Shown here in pieces: positions 1 through 5,420 of a DNA stretch of 7,182 bases. The stretch is taken from assembly GCA_012271125.1 (NCBI GenBank), contig JAAXHB010000079.1:1-7182 (forward strand). Reading direction: 5' to 3'. Positions within the stretch are counted from its first letter, which is position 1. Every line of letters starts with the position of its first letter. This stretch comes from Actinomycetota bacterium (GTDB taxonomy: Bacteria; Actinomycetota; Acidimicrobiia; Acidimicrobiales; Aldehydirespiratoraceae). The notes under the pieces were generated by a model that made no database searches, was not told the DNA's origin, and saw only the letters and a program-made list of their open reading frames with translations. Made by a program: the position numbers and the translations under genes.

Positions 1-473
1 TCGGTGGTTCCACCGCCGATGTCGACAACCATCGAGCCGACGGGTTCGTTGATTGGCAGGTTGGCACCGATGGCTGCAGCGAGGGGCTGTTCGATGAGGC
101 GGGCTTCGGTGGCGCCGGCTCGCCTGACGGCTTCGATGACGGCGCGGCGCTCCACCATGGTGATCGCCGATGGCACACAGACAATGACCCGAGCTCGGTT
201 CATGCGGTTGACGCCGACTTGTGCGAGCAGCAGCTTGATCATCGACTGGGTGACGTCGAAGTCGGTGATTGCGCCTTTGCGCAGTGGGCGCTGCGCAATG
301 ATGTTGCCGGGGGTGCGTCCGATCATGTGGGCGGCTTGGCGGCCGACGGCGAGGACATCTTTGGTTTGGGCGTTCATAGCAATGACCGAAGGCTCGTCTA
401 AGACGATGCCCTGGCCGCGGGCATACACCAGGGTGTTGGCGGTGCCGAGGTCTATGGCAAGGTCACGAACCAT
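1..473 (-). CDS. mreB: Rod shape-determining protein MreB, N-terminal part (cut by window edge)
   Basis: MreB is the bacterial actin homologue. It forms ATP-dependent filaments under the cytoplasmic membrane and positions the cell-wall elongation machinery. The visible 157 residues begin MVRDLAIDLGTANT, which holds the phosphate-1 loop of the actin/Hsp70 ATPase fold (DLGTANT, residues 8-14). They continue through the conserved stretches RPLRKGAITDFDVT (62-75), VCVPSAITMVERRA (98-111) and LIEQPLAAAIG (126-136, with the Glu expected near the active site). The visible part ends inside the phosphate-2 loop DIGGGTT (151-157). About 340 residues are usual, so a little over half lies beyond the left edge. 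The ATG at 473 begins directly with the family N-terminus and is preceded by GAGAG about 10 bases upstream. It follows the stop of the small membrane protein gene by 3 bases, so it is the third gene of the moaE run. Identity is secure; nothing is degraded in the visible part. Confidence 0.95.
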   Translation of the reverse strand, partial: MVRDLAIDLGTANTLVYARGQGIVLDEPSVIAMNAQTKDVLAVGRQAAHMIGRTPGNIIAQRPLRKGAITDFDVTQSMIKLLLAQVGVNRMNRARVIVCVPSAITMVERRAVIEAVRRAGATEARLIEQPLAAAIGANLPINEPVGSMVVDIGGGTT

Positions 474-476
474 GGC

Positions 477-719
477 TTAGTGCTCTCGGTGACGGATTTG
501 CCGGTCTTTTATGGAACGGTCTTTTATGGGACGACGACGCGATGTGCCCGGCGACGGGCCGACTCTCTTGCCTGACCTGCCGGCGAGTGAGTTGAGGTCG
601 TCCATGAAGGAACGATCATCGCCGCGGCGTTGCGATGCGGTGGTGGCCCACCAGAGCAATATCGACAACAGCGTTGCAACTCCTAGAGCTATGAGCACCA
701 CCCAAACGGGTCCGCTCAT
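477..719 (-). CDS. Small single-pass membrane protein between moaE and mreB
   Basis: This 80-residue protein is not recognised as a named family. One hydrophobic helix lies near the N-terminus (about residues 5-26, VWVVLIALGVATLLSILLWW). A strongly basic, probably cytoplasmic tail follows, carrying a short conserved-looking piece (DDRSFMDDLNSLAGR, 34-48) and a duplicated IKDR motif near the C-terminus. The start is fixed by an ATGA overlap with the stop of moaE, and its stop lies 3 bases before mreB, so all three genes are very likely cotranscribed and translationally coupled. A role at the membrane alongside MreB would fit the position, but this is inference from context only. The reading frame is real by its packing between two genes and its clean helix-plus-basic-tail pattern. 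Confidence 0.75.
   Translation of the reverse strand: MSGPVWVVLIALGVATLLSILLWWATTASQRRGDDRSFMDDLNSLAGRSGKRVGPSPGTSRRRPIKDRSIKDRQIRHREH
502..529 (-). repeat. Tandem 13-bp direct repeat inside the small membrane protein gene
   Basis: The 13-base string cggtcttttatgg occurs at 502-514 and again at 517-529, a period of 15 bases and so in frame. It encodes the repeated IKDR in the C-terminal tail (PIKDRSIKDR). It looks like a recent small tandem duplication of five codons. No other function is apparent. Confidence 0.8.
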
Positions 720-1267
720 CTGGTATCCGCTGTTGCCGGGATGATTTTGTTGTTGTCGAGGTTGTTGTTGTCCATGTTGTCGGTATCAATGTTGTCGATG
801 TCGGTGATGTTGGTCAGGTGTTGAGGTTCGAGCCCCCAGCTTTTGCCGCCTTGCCAGCGTTCACGTTTCCAAATAGGCACTGTTGCCTTGAGCGTGTCAA
901 TGCCAAAGCGAGCGGCTTCAAACGCACCGTTTCTGTGTGCTGCTGACACTGCGACCACTACTGCGGACTCCCCTATCTGGACTTCGCCAATTCTGTGTAG
1001 CAGTGCGATGCGGCCGACGTCAGCCCAGCGTCGCCGCATCTCATCGGCAATTGCCGACATTTTCGGCAGAACCTGCGCCTCGTAAGCCTCATACTCCAAC
1101 AAGTCCACACCAGGGCGTCCTTGAGCATGGTCTCTAGCAGTACCGGTGAACACGACGGTTGCGCCACAATCGGGGCGGACAACCCAGTCGGCAGCATCTT
1201 GTTGCCGGAGTGGGTCTGACGTCAGCAGCAGCCACGTGTCGTTGTCTTTAGGTGGTGGACTTGGCAT
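716..1267 (-). CDS. moaE: Molybdopterin synthase catalytic subunit MoaE with Asp/Asn-rich C-terminal tail
   Basis: MoaE is the large subunit of molybdopterin synthase. With thiocarboxylated MoaD it inserts two sulfurs into cyclic pyranopterin monophosphate to make molybdopterin in the cytoplasm. Family signatures appear in order: FTGTARDH (40-47), LLEYEAYEAQVLPKM (56-70), HRIGEVQIGE (91-100), AAHRNGAFEA (109-118), and ID.LKATVPIWKRE (123-136). The last includes the two conserved lysines, K127 and K134, that correspond to E. coli K119 and K126. The catalytic domain is complete. About 30 residues after it are a low-complexity Asp/Asn tail not typical of the family. I chose ATG at 1267 because GAGG lies 9 bases upstream; an in-frame GTG at 1303 would add 12 residues and sits in a hairpin-rich block. 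The stop overlaps the next start (ATGA). No moaD or other Moco gene is visible, so the partner must be encoded elsewhere. Confidence 0.93.
   Translation of the reverse strand: MPSPPPKDNDTWLLLTSDPLRQQDAADWVVRPDCGATVVFTGTARDHAQGRPGVDLLEYEAYEAQVLPKMSAIADEMRRRWADVGRIALLHRIGEVQIGESAVVVAVSAAHRNGAFEAARFGIDTLKATVPIWKRERWQGGKSWGLEPQHLTNITDIDNIDTDNMDNNNLDNNKIIPATADTR
746..811 (-). repeat. Asn/Asp trinucleotide-repeat tail of moaE
   Basis: The plus strand here is an imperfect run of gtt/gtc/atg/tcg trinucleotides. In the moaE frame it encodes about 22 residues alternating Asn, Asp and single hydrophobics (roughly residues 153-174). It lies after the conserved PIWK catalytic segment, so it is an appended disordered tail, probably generated by slippage or small tandem duplications in frame. 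Confidence 0.7.
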
Positions 1268-1298
1268 GGTTCCGGGCCTCGTTTGGCAAATTTTTTCT

Positions 1299-1375
1299 GT
1301 CACCGAGCGGCTTCACGCTTCGAGCCTGCGCTCCGTCTCGTCCGGTGACGCTACCCAGTCTCTCGCTACCGCTCG
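1299..1375. repeat. Dense inverted/direct-repeat block upstream of moaE
   Basis: Several perfect repeats are packed into 77 bases. GTCACCG (1299-1305) pairs with CGGTGAC (1343-1349). GAGCG (1305-1309) pairs with CGCTC (1329-1333). CGAGCGG (1304-1310) pairs with CCGCTCG (1369-1375). CGCTACC is directly repeated at 1349-1355 and 1364-1370. In the moaE transcript this would be a structured leader ending about 32 bases before the ATG. It could be a regulatory RNA element, or one copy of a dispersed REP-like repeat. The base content is unlike the C/A-rich spacer to its right. It is not an obvious terminator on either strand, since no T-run follows the stem in either direction. Confidence 0.5.
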
Positions 1376-1527
1376 ACGTTCCCGAAATAAATTTCCCAAA
1401 CTCGCCCCTAACCACACACATTTACAAACCTCCACCCCACACTCCCCTCTCACACCAACTACCACCAGTCCGGCTGCTGTCGACAATGGGTAAAAGAATC
1501 TAAGAGAAGGACTTTAGGATTGGGGTT
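1376..1527. other. Remainder of the divergent moaE / DUF2342 spacer
   Basis: This stretch carries the upstream region of the plus-strand metalloprotease-like gene. Most of it (about 1408-1470) is a C/A-rich, T-poor tract with no frame that looks coding. An AT-rich spot with 5-bp arms, GAAAT-aa-ATTTC, lies at 1384-1395 and could belong to a promoter facing moaE, but no convincing -35/-10 pair was found on either strand. Purine-rich AGAAGGA (1505-1511) and AGGA (1516-1519, 8 bases before the GTG) precede the start at 1528; the second is the more likely ribosome binding site. Confidence 0.4.
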
Positions 1528-3222
1528 GTGAGTGGGCGACATGCAGCTGAGGGAGGGCCTGATCCCTTTAAAGACCTTGAGGGGCTCGGTGCTGGGCTAG
1601 AAGAGGCATTTGCCAAGCTCGACAAAATAAACGAGCGCAAAGAGCAGGGTCGTGGTAGTGCTGATGGTGACGAGGCTGATGTCGCCGGCGGCGCTGATGA
1701 CGTCGTCGTTAAAGACGGAAGTGACCGTAATGACGCCGGTGGGGATGACGACGGCGGGGAAGAAGGCGCCGGGAAAGAAGGCGACGGAGATGATGTCGTC
1801 GTTAAAGAGGGAAGAGACGATGATGATGTCTTTGGGGATGACGGCGGTGGGGATGATGCCGTTGATGATGATGTCTTTGGGGGTGATGTCGTTGGGGATG
1901 GAGACGAGGGGGATTGGACGGTAAGTGGCAGCGTCATGTTTGACGTGTCAGGCGGTGATGATTTCGAGGGGCTTGGCGATCTGAATGCGCTTGGTGGGAT
2001 GGATTCGCTGATGGGGCTGATTGCTAAGGAGATGACTGGCAAGCCGGAGATGCTGCTGCGGCAGTCGCAGATGTTGGCGGGGCGGATGGCGGCGACGGGG
2101 GCGAGTGAGCCGAATGTGGACCCGTCGATGCGGTTGGAGTTGGAGCAGTTGATGCGGGTGGCGGAGCTGCGGGTCAATGATGTGACGGGGCTTGATGCGA
2201 CGCATGGGGCGCCGTTGGAGGTGCGCGGCGTCAATCGCCAGCAATGGATCGGGGAGATGCTCAAGACTTACGGCAAGGTGTTCGGGGCGATGCTCAAGCC
2301 GGCGCAGCTGAGCGATATTGAGTCGAGCGGGGCGTTTGAGAATCTGGAGGCGAGCGGGTCTTTTGCTGATGTGCAAGAGACGATGGGTGAGCTAATGGAG
2401 AATCTGGGGGTGGTGTTTCGCCCGATGGTGGCGTCGTTTTTGCTGGGGACGGCGTTGGGGCGAGTTGCGACGTATGCCTTTGGGGGGTATGTGTTGCCGA
2501 TTCCGCGGGAGGCGCCGTTGCTGGTGTTGGTGCCGAACATTTCTGAGTTCACCGACGCTAAGTCGTTGGATAGTTCCGATTTCAAGCTGTGGATTTGTGT
2601 GAGCGAGGCGGCGCATCATGCGGTGCTGGGGTTGGAACATGTGCGGGCTCGTTTTAATGAGCTGCTGAGTGCTCATGCGGCGACTTATGAGGGAAATTTG
2701 CGTGAGGTCATTGCGCTGGCTAACGACGTGGGTTTTAACGATGACATAGGTTTTAACGATGCCATAAGCGGGGATTTAGGCGGCGGTGTAGGTGATTTTG
2801 GGCCGTTGAAGATTGGCGGCATGGACTCAGAGATGATTTCTGATCTGATCGGCACTATTGACTATCCCAATGAGGCACGAGATATTTCCGCGGAACTGCA
2901 GGCGTTGGTGGCGGCGGTGAGCGGTTATGTGAGCCATGTAGTGGACGTGATCAGTGCGGATTTGATTGGTAGTCATAAGCGGATTGGGACGGCTTTGCGG
3001 CGGCGCAATGCTGATCGGGGGGATTTGGATCGTTATTTGTGTCGCAATTTGGGGATTGATCTAGACGAGGCGCAGCTTGAGCGGGGCAAGGCTTTTGTAG
3101 ACGGGGTGTTGGAGCGTGACGGCGACCTGCGGCGGTTGTTTAGCGACCCGAAGAATCTGCCAACGCCGGCGGAGGTGGATGCGCCGGGGTTGTGGTTGGC
3201 TCGTATTGATATAGGTACTTAG
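1528..3222 (+). CDS. DUF2342 (Zincin_2) metalloprotease-like protein with degenerate zinc motif
   Basis: This 564-residue protein matches the actinobacterial DUF2342/Zincin_2 family (the TIGR03624 'putative hydrolase' type), whose biochemical role is poorly known. Matching segments are RLELEQLMRVAELRVNDVTGL (202-222), YVLPIPREAPLLVLVPNI (321-338), LWICVSEAAHHAVLGLEHVRARFNELL (354-380), and HVVDVISADLIGSHKRIGTALRRR (470-493). The C-terminal ending FVDGVLERDG... PTPAEVDAPGLWLARI (523-560) is also characteristic. The zinc-binding HExxHH of the family reads SEAAHH (359-364), so the first His ligand is Ser. Unusual for the family is an N-terminal insertion (about 46-130), overwhelmingly Asp/Gly/Val with repeats. 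A short GFND(D/A)I duplication sits at 402-413. The GTG start is chosen from AGGA 8 bases upstream and the start of family-like sequence (PDPFKDLEGLGAGLEEAF). It stands alone on the plus strand; its stop overlaps the convergent MFS stop by four bases. Confidence 0.88.
   Translation: MSGRHAAEGGPDPFKDLEGLGAGLEEAFAKLDKINERKEQGRGSADGDEADVAGGADDVVVKDGSDRNDAGGDDDGGEEGAGKEGDGDDVVVKEGRDDDDVFGDDGGGDDAVDDDVFGGDVVGDGDEGDWTVSGSVMFDVSGGDDFEGLGDLNALGGMDSLMGLIAKEMTGKPEMLLRQSQMLAGRMAATGASEPNVDPSMRLELEQLMRVAELRVNDVTGLDATHGAPLEVRGVNRQQWIGEMLKTYGKVFGAMLKPAQLSDIESSGAFENLEASGSFADVQETMGELMENLGVVFRPMVASFLLGTALGRVATYAFGGYVLPIPREAPLLVLVPNISEFTDAKSLDSSDFKLWICVSEAAHHAVLGLEHVRARFNELLSAHAATYEGNLREVIALANDVGFNDDIGFNDAISGDLGGGVGDFGPLKIGGMDSEMISDLIGTIDYPNEARDISAELQALVAAVSGYVSHVVDVISADLIGSHKRIGTALRRRNADRGDLDRYLCRNLGIDLDEAQLERGKAFVDGVLERDGDLRRLFSDPKNLPTPAEVDAPGLWLARIDIGT
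1663..1917 (+). repeat. Acidic low-complexity repeat tract in the DUF2342 gene
   Basis: About 85 codons are almost entirely gat/gac/ggt/gtc-type triplets. Imperfect repeat units are visible at protein level: DDVVVKDGSD (58-67) against DDVVVKEGRD (89-98), then DDVFGDDGGGDDAV followed by DDDVFGGDVVGDGDEGD. The tract keeps the frame and would be a long, highly negative disordered linker between the short N-terminal segment and the main domain. Expansion by in-frame slippage or duplication is the likely origin. Confidence 0.8.
2731..2766 (+). repeat. 18-bp tandem duplication in the DUF2342 gene
   Basis: The 18-base unit starting ggttttaacgatg is present at 2731-2748 and 2749-2766 with one mismatch (a/c), encoding GFNDDI GFNDAI. 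It falls in the variable loop between the two conserved C-terminal helical blocks and keeps frame. Confidence 0.85.
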
Positions 3223-4631
3223 GGGTCGGGTTGGTGGGGTCTGGTTGGGTGTGGGGTTAGTTGAGGTAAGTTCGGGTTGATTTTGGCTGAACGCAGCTGG
3301 GCTCGGTAGGCGACAAAGAACGAGAACACGCCGAAGCCAAGGGCAGCGGCGACTATGAACGCTCCGAGGCGAGCGGGCAGCGGGACGAGCACTGGGACTG
3401 CGACGGGGATGAAGGCACCGACGACCCATGCCACCTGGAAGCGAGCTTCGAACTTGGCGAAGGATCTGCCGTGGTTGGCGTCGGGGGCGTCGCGTTGAAC
3501 TAGTGAGTCGAAAGCCAGTTTGCCTATGGCTGCGGAGAAGGAAACGCCGCCGGCGAGCAGGCACAAGCCGAGAAGGTCGCCGGATAAGACAGCGCATAGG
3601 GCGCTGACGCAGCCGACTGAAAGTGAGCCGGTGAGGATTGGCTCTTCGCGTATGAAGCGGCGCAGGACTGGTGCGACGCGAACGCCTAGAAAGGCGAAAA
3701 GTCCAGCTGCAGCGACCACTAGACCGAAGTGCCATGGCGGTGCGCCGGGGTTGCCGACTACGAAATCTAGATATTCATTGGCTTCGATGCTGGTTGTTGT
3801 CGCAGTTCGGCCTACAGCGGTGGCGGCACCGAGGGCAGCACCGTCGGCGTCGACATTTAATCCTTCAGTTCCGCCGCGCAGCTCAAATGCCAGCAGAAAC
3901 GTCACGAAGCCGACCGCGCCACGCAGCAGTGCCATGGCGGTGCTTGCCGACAAGATGGTGACGGCTCGAAGAGTGGCGCGCTCGGTGGAGCTGATCTTTT
4001 CCGGTGCTGGTGCGATTCGTGGCAGGCGCAAGGTGACGACAGCGGCAAAGCCATAGCCGATCATCGCGCCGGCTGCTGCCAGCGATGGGCTGGCGATCCA
4101 GACCAGAGCTGCTCCAATACCGGCACCGATGAGGCTCATGACCGCACTTAGCAGAGCTAGGCGGCTGTTGGCTTTGATTAGGTCTGATTCGACCGGCACA
4201 CAATGCGGCACGACGGAGCTTTTTGCCACGGCGTAGCTTTTTTGCAGTATTAATAGTGCGAAGGCTTCGGGGAACAGCCAGAGCGTGTCGATGTGGTTGA
4301 TCATCAAAAAAGCGATGACGGCACGACCAAAGACGGTGATGATGATCATGAAGCGTCTGCCGTTGGCGAGGCGGTCGATGACAGGGCCGATCAGCGGGGT
4401 GACAACGGCGAAGGGTGCCATTGTTAACGCGAGGTAGAGCATGACCCGGTCGCGGGCGGCGTCGGGGCTGATCGAGAAAAAGATTGAACCGGCTAAGGCG
4501 ACTGCGATGATGGCGTCGGTGCCGGAGGCGACGGCGTGGACGCGGATTAGGCGTTGAAAGGGGCTAAGTGCTGGTGTCGTCGTCGGAAGTCTCGTCGCCA
4601 GCTTCGGCGGTCGTGCCGTCGAAGCCATCAT
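3219..4631 (-). CDS. Major facilitator superfamily (MFS) transporter
   Basis: This is a secondary transporter of the cytoplasmic membrane; the substrate cannot be told from sequence. About 12 hydrophobic segments can be counted, in two sets of six. After the second there is a motif-A-like loop, GPVIDRLANGRRF, with the expected G...DR...RR pattern. A soluble loop of about 48 residues between segments 7 and 8 (from GGTEGLNVDADG to NPGAPPW) is longer than usual. The C-terminal tail is Pro/Thr rich. The start is uncertain: adjacent ATGs at 4631 and 4628 give about 470 residues and keep all helices, but already overlap the upstream gene by about 65 bases. An upstream ATG at 4700 would add a Thr-rich extension read out of frame from that gene's acidic repeat. 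It is the last gene of the tatA operon and its TAA overlaps the convergent DUF2342 stop. Confidence 0.85.
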   Translation of the reverse strand: MMASTARPPKLATRLPTTTPALSPFQRLIRVHAVASGTDAIIAVALAGSIFFSISPDAARDRVMLYLALTMAPFAVVTPLIGPVIDRLANGRRFMIIITVFGRAVIAFLMINHIDTLWLFPEAFALLILQKSYAVAKSSVVPHCVPVESDLIKANSRLALLSAVMSLIGAGIGAALVWIASPSLAAAGAMIGYGFAAVVTLRLPRIAPAPEKISSTERATLRAVTILSASTAMALLRGAVGFVTFLLAFELRGGTEGLNVDADGAALGAATAVGRTATTTSIEANEYLDFVVGNPGAPPWHFGLVVAAAGLFAFLGVRVAPVLRRFIREEPILTGSLSVGCVSALCAVLSGDLLGLCLLAGGVSFSAAIGKLAFDSLVQRDAPDANHGRSFAKFEARFQVAWVVGAFIPVAVPVLVPLPARLGAFIVAAALGFGVFSFFVAYRAQLRSAKINPNLPQLTPHPTRPHQPDP

Positions 4632-5067
4632 TATCAGTGGCGTCGTCATTGTCGTCGTCAGCTTCTGTAGTCGTTGCGTCATCGTCGTTGTCGTCGGCAA
4701 CTTCGGCGGTCATGGCGTCATCGTTGTTGTCGCTATCGTTGTCGTCCGCAGCTTCGGCGCTCGTGGCGTCGAGGCCATCATCATCGTCATCGGAATCTTC
4801 ATCATCGAGGTCTTCGCCGAGTTCCCAGACAACGTCAATATTTTCACGCTCGGCGTCGCGGACTACTCGCAGTCGGTTGCGTCCGAACTGTGGATCGTGC
4901 GGGGGTAGCAGCAATAGGCGTGCTCGGGCTCGGTCGCCGAAAGCGTCCATGATCTCGGGTTCGCCGTAGAGGGGCTCTATTGCCCAGTGGGGGGCAACCG
5001 GGCCGAGATATGTGATCGTGACCCGCCCGACTGGTGGTTCTTCTAGCTGTTCAGCTGTTGCTGCCAT
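4564..5067 (-). CDS. Conserved short protein with acidic C-terminal tail, coupled to tatA
   Basis: The product has 167 residues. The first 82 form a compact, well-behaved domain (VTITYLGPVAPHW at 16-28, RARARLLLLPPHDPQF at 46-61, NRLRVVRDAER at 64-74, VVWEL at 79-83). I recall similar sequences as hypothetical proteins in Acidimicrobiia, but know no function and cannot verify that here. The remaining half (about 84-167) is an Asp/Asn/Ala/Thr/Glu repeat tail and probably disordered. Its ATG shares one base with the tatA stop (TAATG), so translation is coupled to tatA. No signal peptide or membrane helix is visible, so it is likely cytoplasmic. A role linked to protein export is possible from position only. 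Confidence 0.8.
   Translation of the reverse strand: MAATAEQLEEPPVGRVTITYLGPVAPHWAIEPLYGEPEIMDAFGDRARARLLLLPPHDPQFGRNRLRVVRDAERENIDVVWELGEDLDDEDSDDDDDGLDATSAEAADDNDSDNNDDAMTAEVADDNDDDATTTEADDDNDDATDNDGFDGTTAEAGDETSDDDTST
4567..4818 (-). repeat. Acidic trinucleotide repeat encoding the tail of the tatA-linked protein
   Basis: On the plus strand this is a long imperfect run of gtc/gtt/atc/tcg triplets interrupted by recurring 'gcttcggc' or 'acttcggc' blocks. At protein level the unit is roughly (T)(A/T)E(A/V)(A/D)DDNDDD, seen about four times between residues 102 and 158. The left end also carries the start region of the downstream MFS gene in another frame. Confidence 0.75.
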
Positions 5068-5288
5068 TACTTGTTGCTTGCGTCGGCAGCGTCATCGGCT
5101 GTGTTGTCGTTGGCTGGTTCTGGGGTCGATTCTTGGGCGCCTTCTTCGAGGCCGGACTTGAACTCTTGTTGGGCGCGTCCTAATGAGCGGGCGAGTTTGG
5201 GTAGCTGCGTGCCGCCAAAGACAAGCAGGATCAAGACGAGGATGATCACTAGCTCTTGTGCTCCTAGGAAGGCGAGGATGGCAGCCAT
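5067..5288 (-). CDS. tatA: Sec-independent protein translocase subunit TatA
   Basis: TatA forms the translocation pore of the twin-arginine pathway, which exports folded proteins carrying an RR signal peptide. The 73-residue product has the standard layout: a short N-terminus (MAAILAFLGAQE), one membrane helix (about 11-24, ELVIILVLILLVF), the hinge FGGTQLPKLARSLG (24-37) and an amphipathic helix, then an acidic tail. The FG..LP..ARSLG pattern favours TatA over TatB. The ATG at 5288 is chosen because it places the helix at the normal distance. An in-frame TTG at 5381 would add 31 residues with no family counterpart. No strong ribosome site precedes 5288; the best purine run in the leader (GGAGGGG, 5373-5379) lies about 85 bases upstream. 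It is first in the operon tatA > acidic protein > MFS and is divergent from whiB. tatB and tatC are not in the window. Confidence 0.92.
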   Translation of the reverse strand: MAAILAFLGAQELVIILVLILLVFGGTQLPKLARSLGRAQQEFKSGLEEGAQESTPEPANDNTADDAADASNK

Positions 5289-5299
5289 TGGGTCAAAGG

Positions 5300-5371
5300 C
5301 TAACGGTGAGCCTCTAGGTTCGTTAGCGGTAAGAGTTGCTTGGTGGGTGGGTTGGCTGTGAGTTGTGTCAT
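5300..5371 (-). CDS. Possible 23-codon leader ORF ahead of tatA (speculative)
   Basis: An ATG at 5371 lies just after GGAGGGG (core only about 3 bases from the ATG, closer than ideal). It opens a 23-codon frame, MTQLTANPPTKQLLPLTNLEA..., ending in TAG at 5300, 11 bases before the tatA ATG. Such a position would allow coupling or attenuation of tatA. There is no homology evidence, and the same purine run could instead serve the in-frame TTG of tatA at 5381 or be chance. Confidence 0.2.
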   Translation of the reverse strand: MTQLTANPPTKQLLPLTNLEAHR

Positions 5372-5390
5372 ACCCCTCCAATAGTGTTTT

Positions 5391-5420
5391 TTGACATCGA
5401 TGTAATTACATTGTTGAGAT
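5391..5420 (+). promoter_or_regulatory. Candidate whiB promoter
   Basis: A perfect -35 hexamer TTGACA sits at 5391-5396. After an 18-bp spacer, TGAGAT (5415-5420) is a weak -10 match. Transcription from here would leave a leader of roughly 45 bases before the whiB ATG. A 12-bp perfect palindrome occupies the spacer, so a bound repressor would block polymerase. The -35 is good, the -10 poor; a -10 match alone would not be convincing. Confidence 0.45.

Noticed and set aside
4..480. Long plus-strand open frame at the left edge
   Set aside because: It is the antisense of mreB, whose minus-strand translation is unmistakable.
1268..1303. Upstream GTG start for moaE adding 12 residues
   Set aside because: The ATG at 1267 has a well-placed GAGG, and the added residues match nothing in the family and lie against the hairpin block.
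1285..1349. Possible intrinsic terminator (T-run 1291-1296 next to the 1299/1349 stem)
   Set aside because: The T-run precedes the stem on the plus strand and becomes an A-run after the stem on the minus strand, so neither direction has the stem-then-T order.
1376..1527. Classical promoter for the DUF2342 gene
   Set aside because: Only isolated partial hexamers were found (TCGACA near 1480), without a paired -10 at acceptable spacing.
1500..2264. Minus-strand Ser/Pro/Thr-rich open frame of about 250 codons
   Set aside because: It is antisense to the acidic tract and main domain of the DUF2342 gene; its composition is the expected complement of Asp/Gly codons.
3061..3735. Minus-strand Arg-rich open frame
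   Set aside because: It is a shadow of the MFS gene in another frame and overlaps the DUF2342 C-terminus; Arg/Ser/Pro-rich with no domain character.
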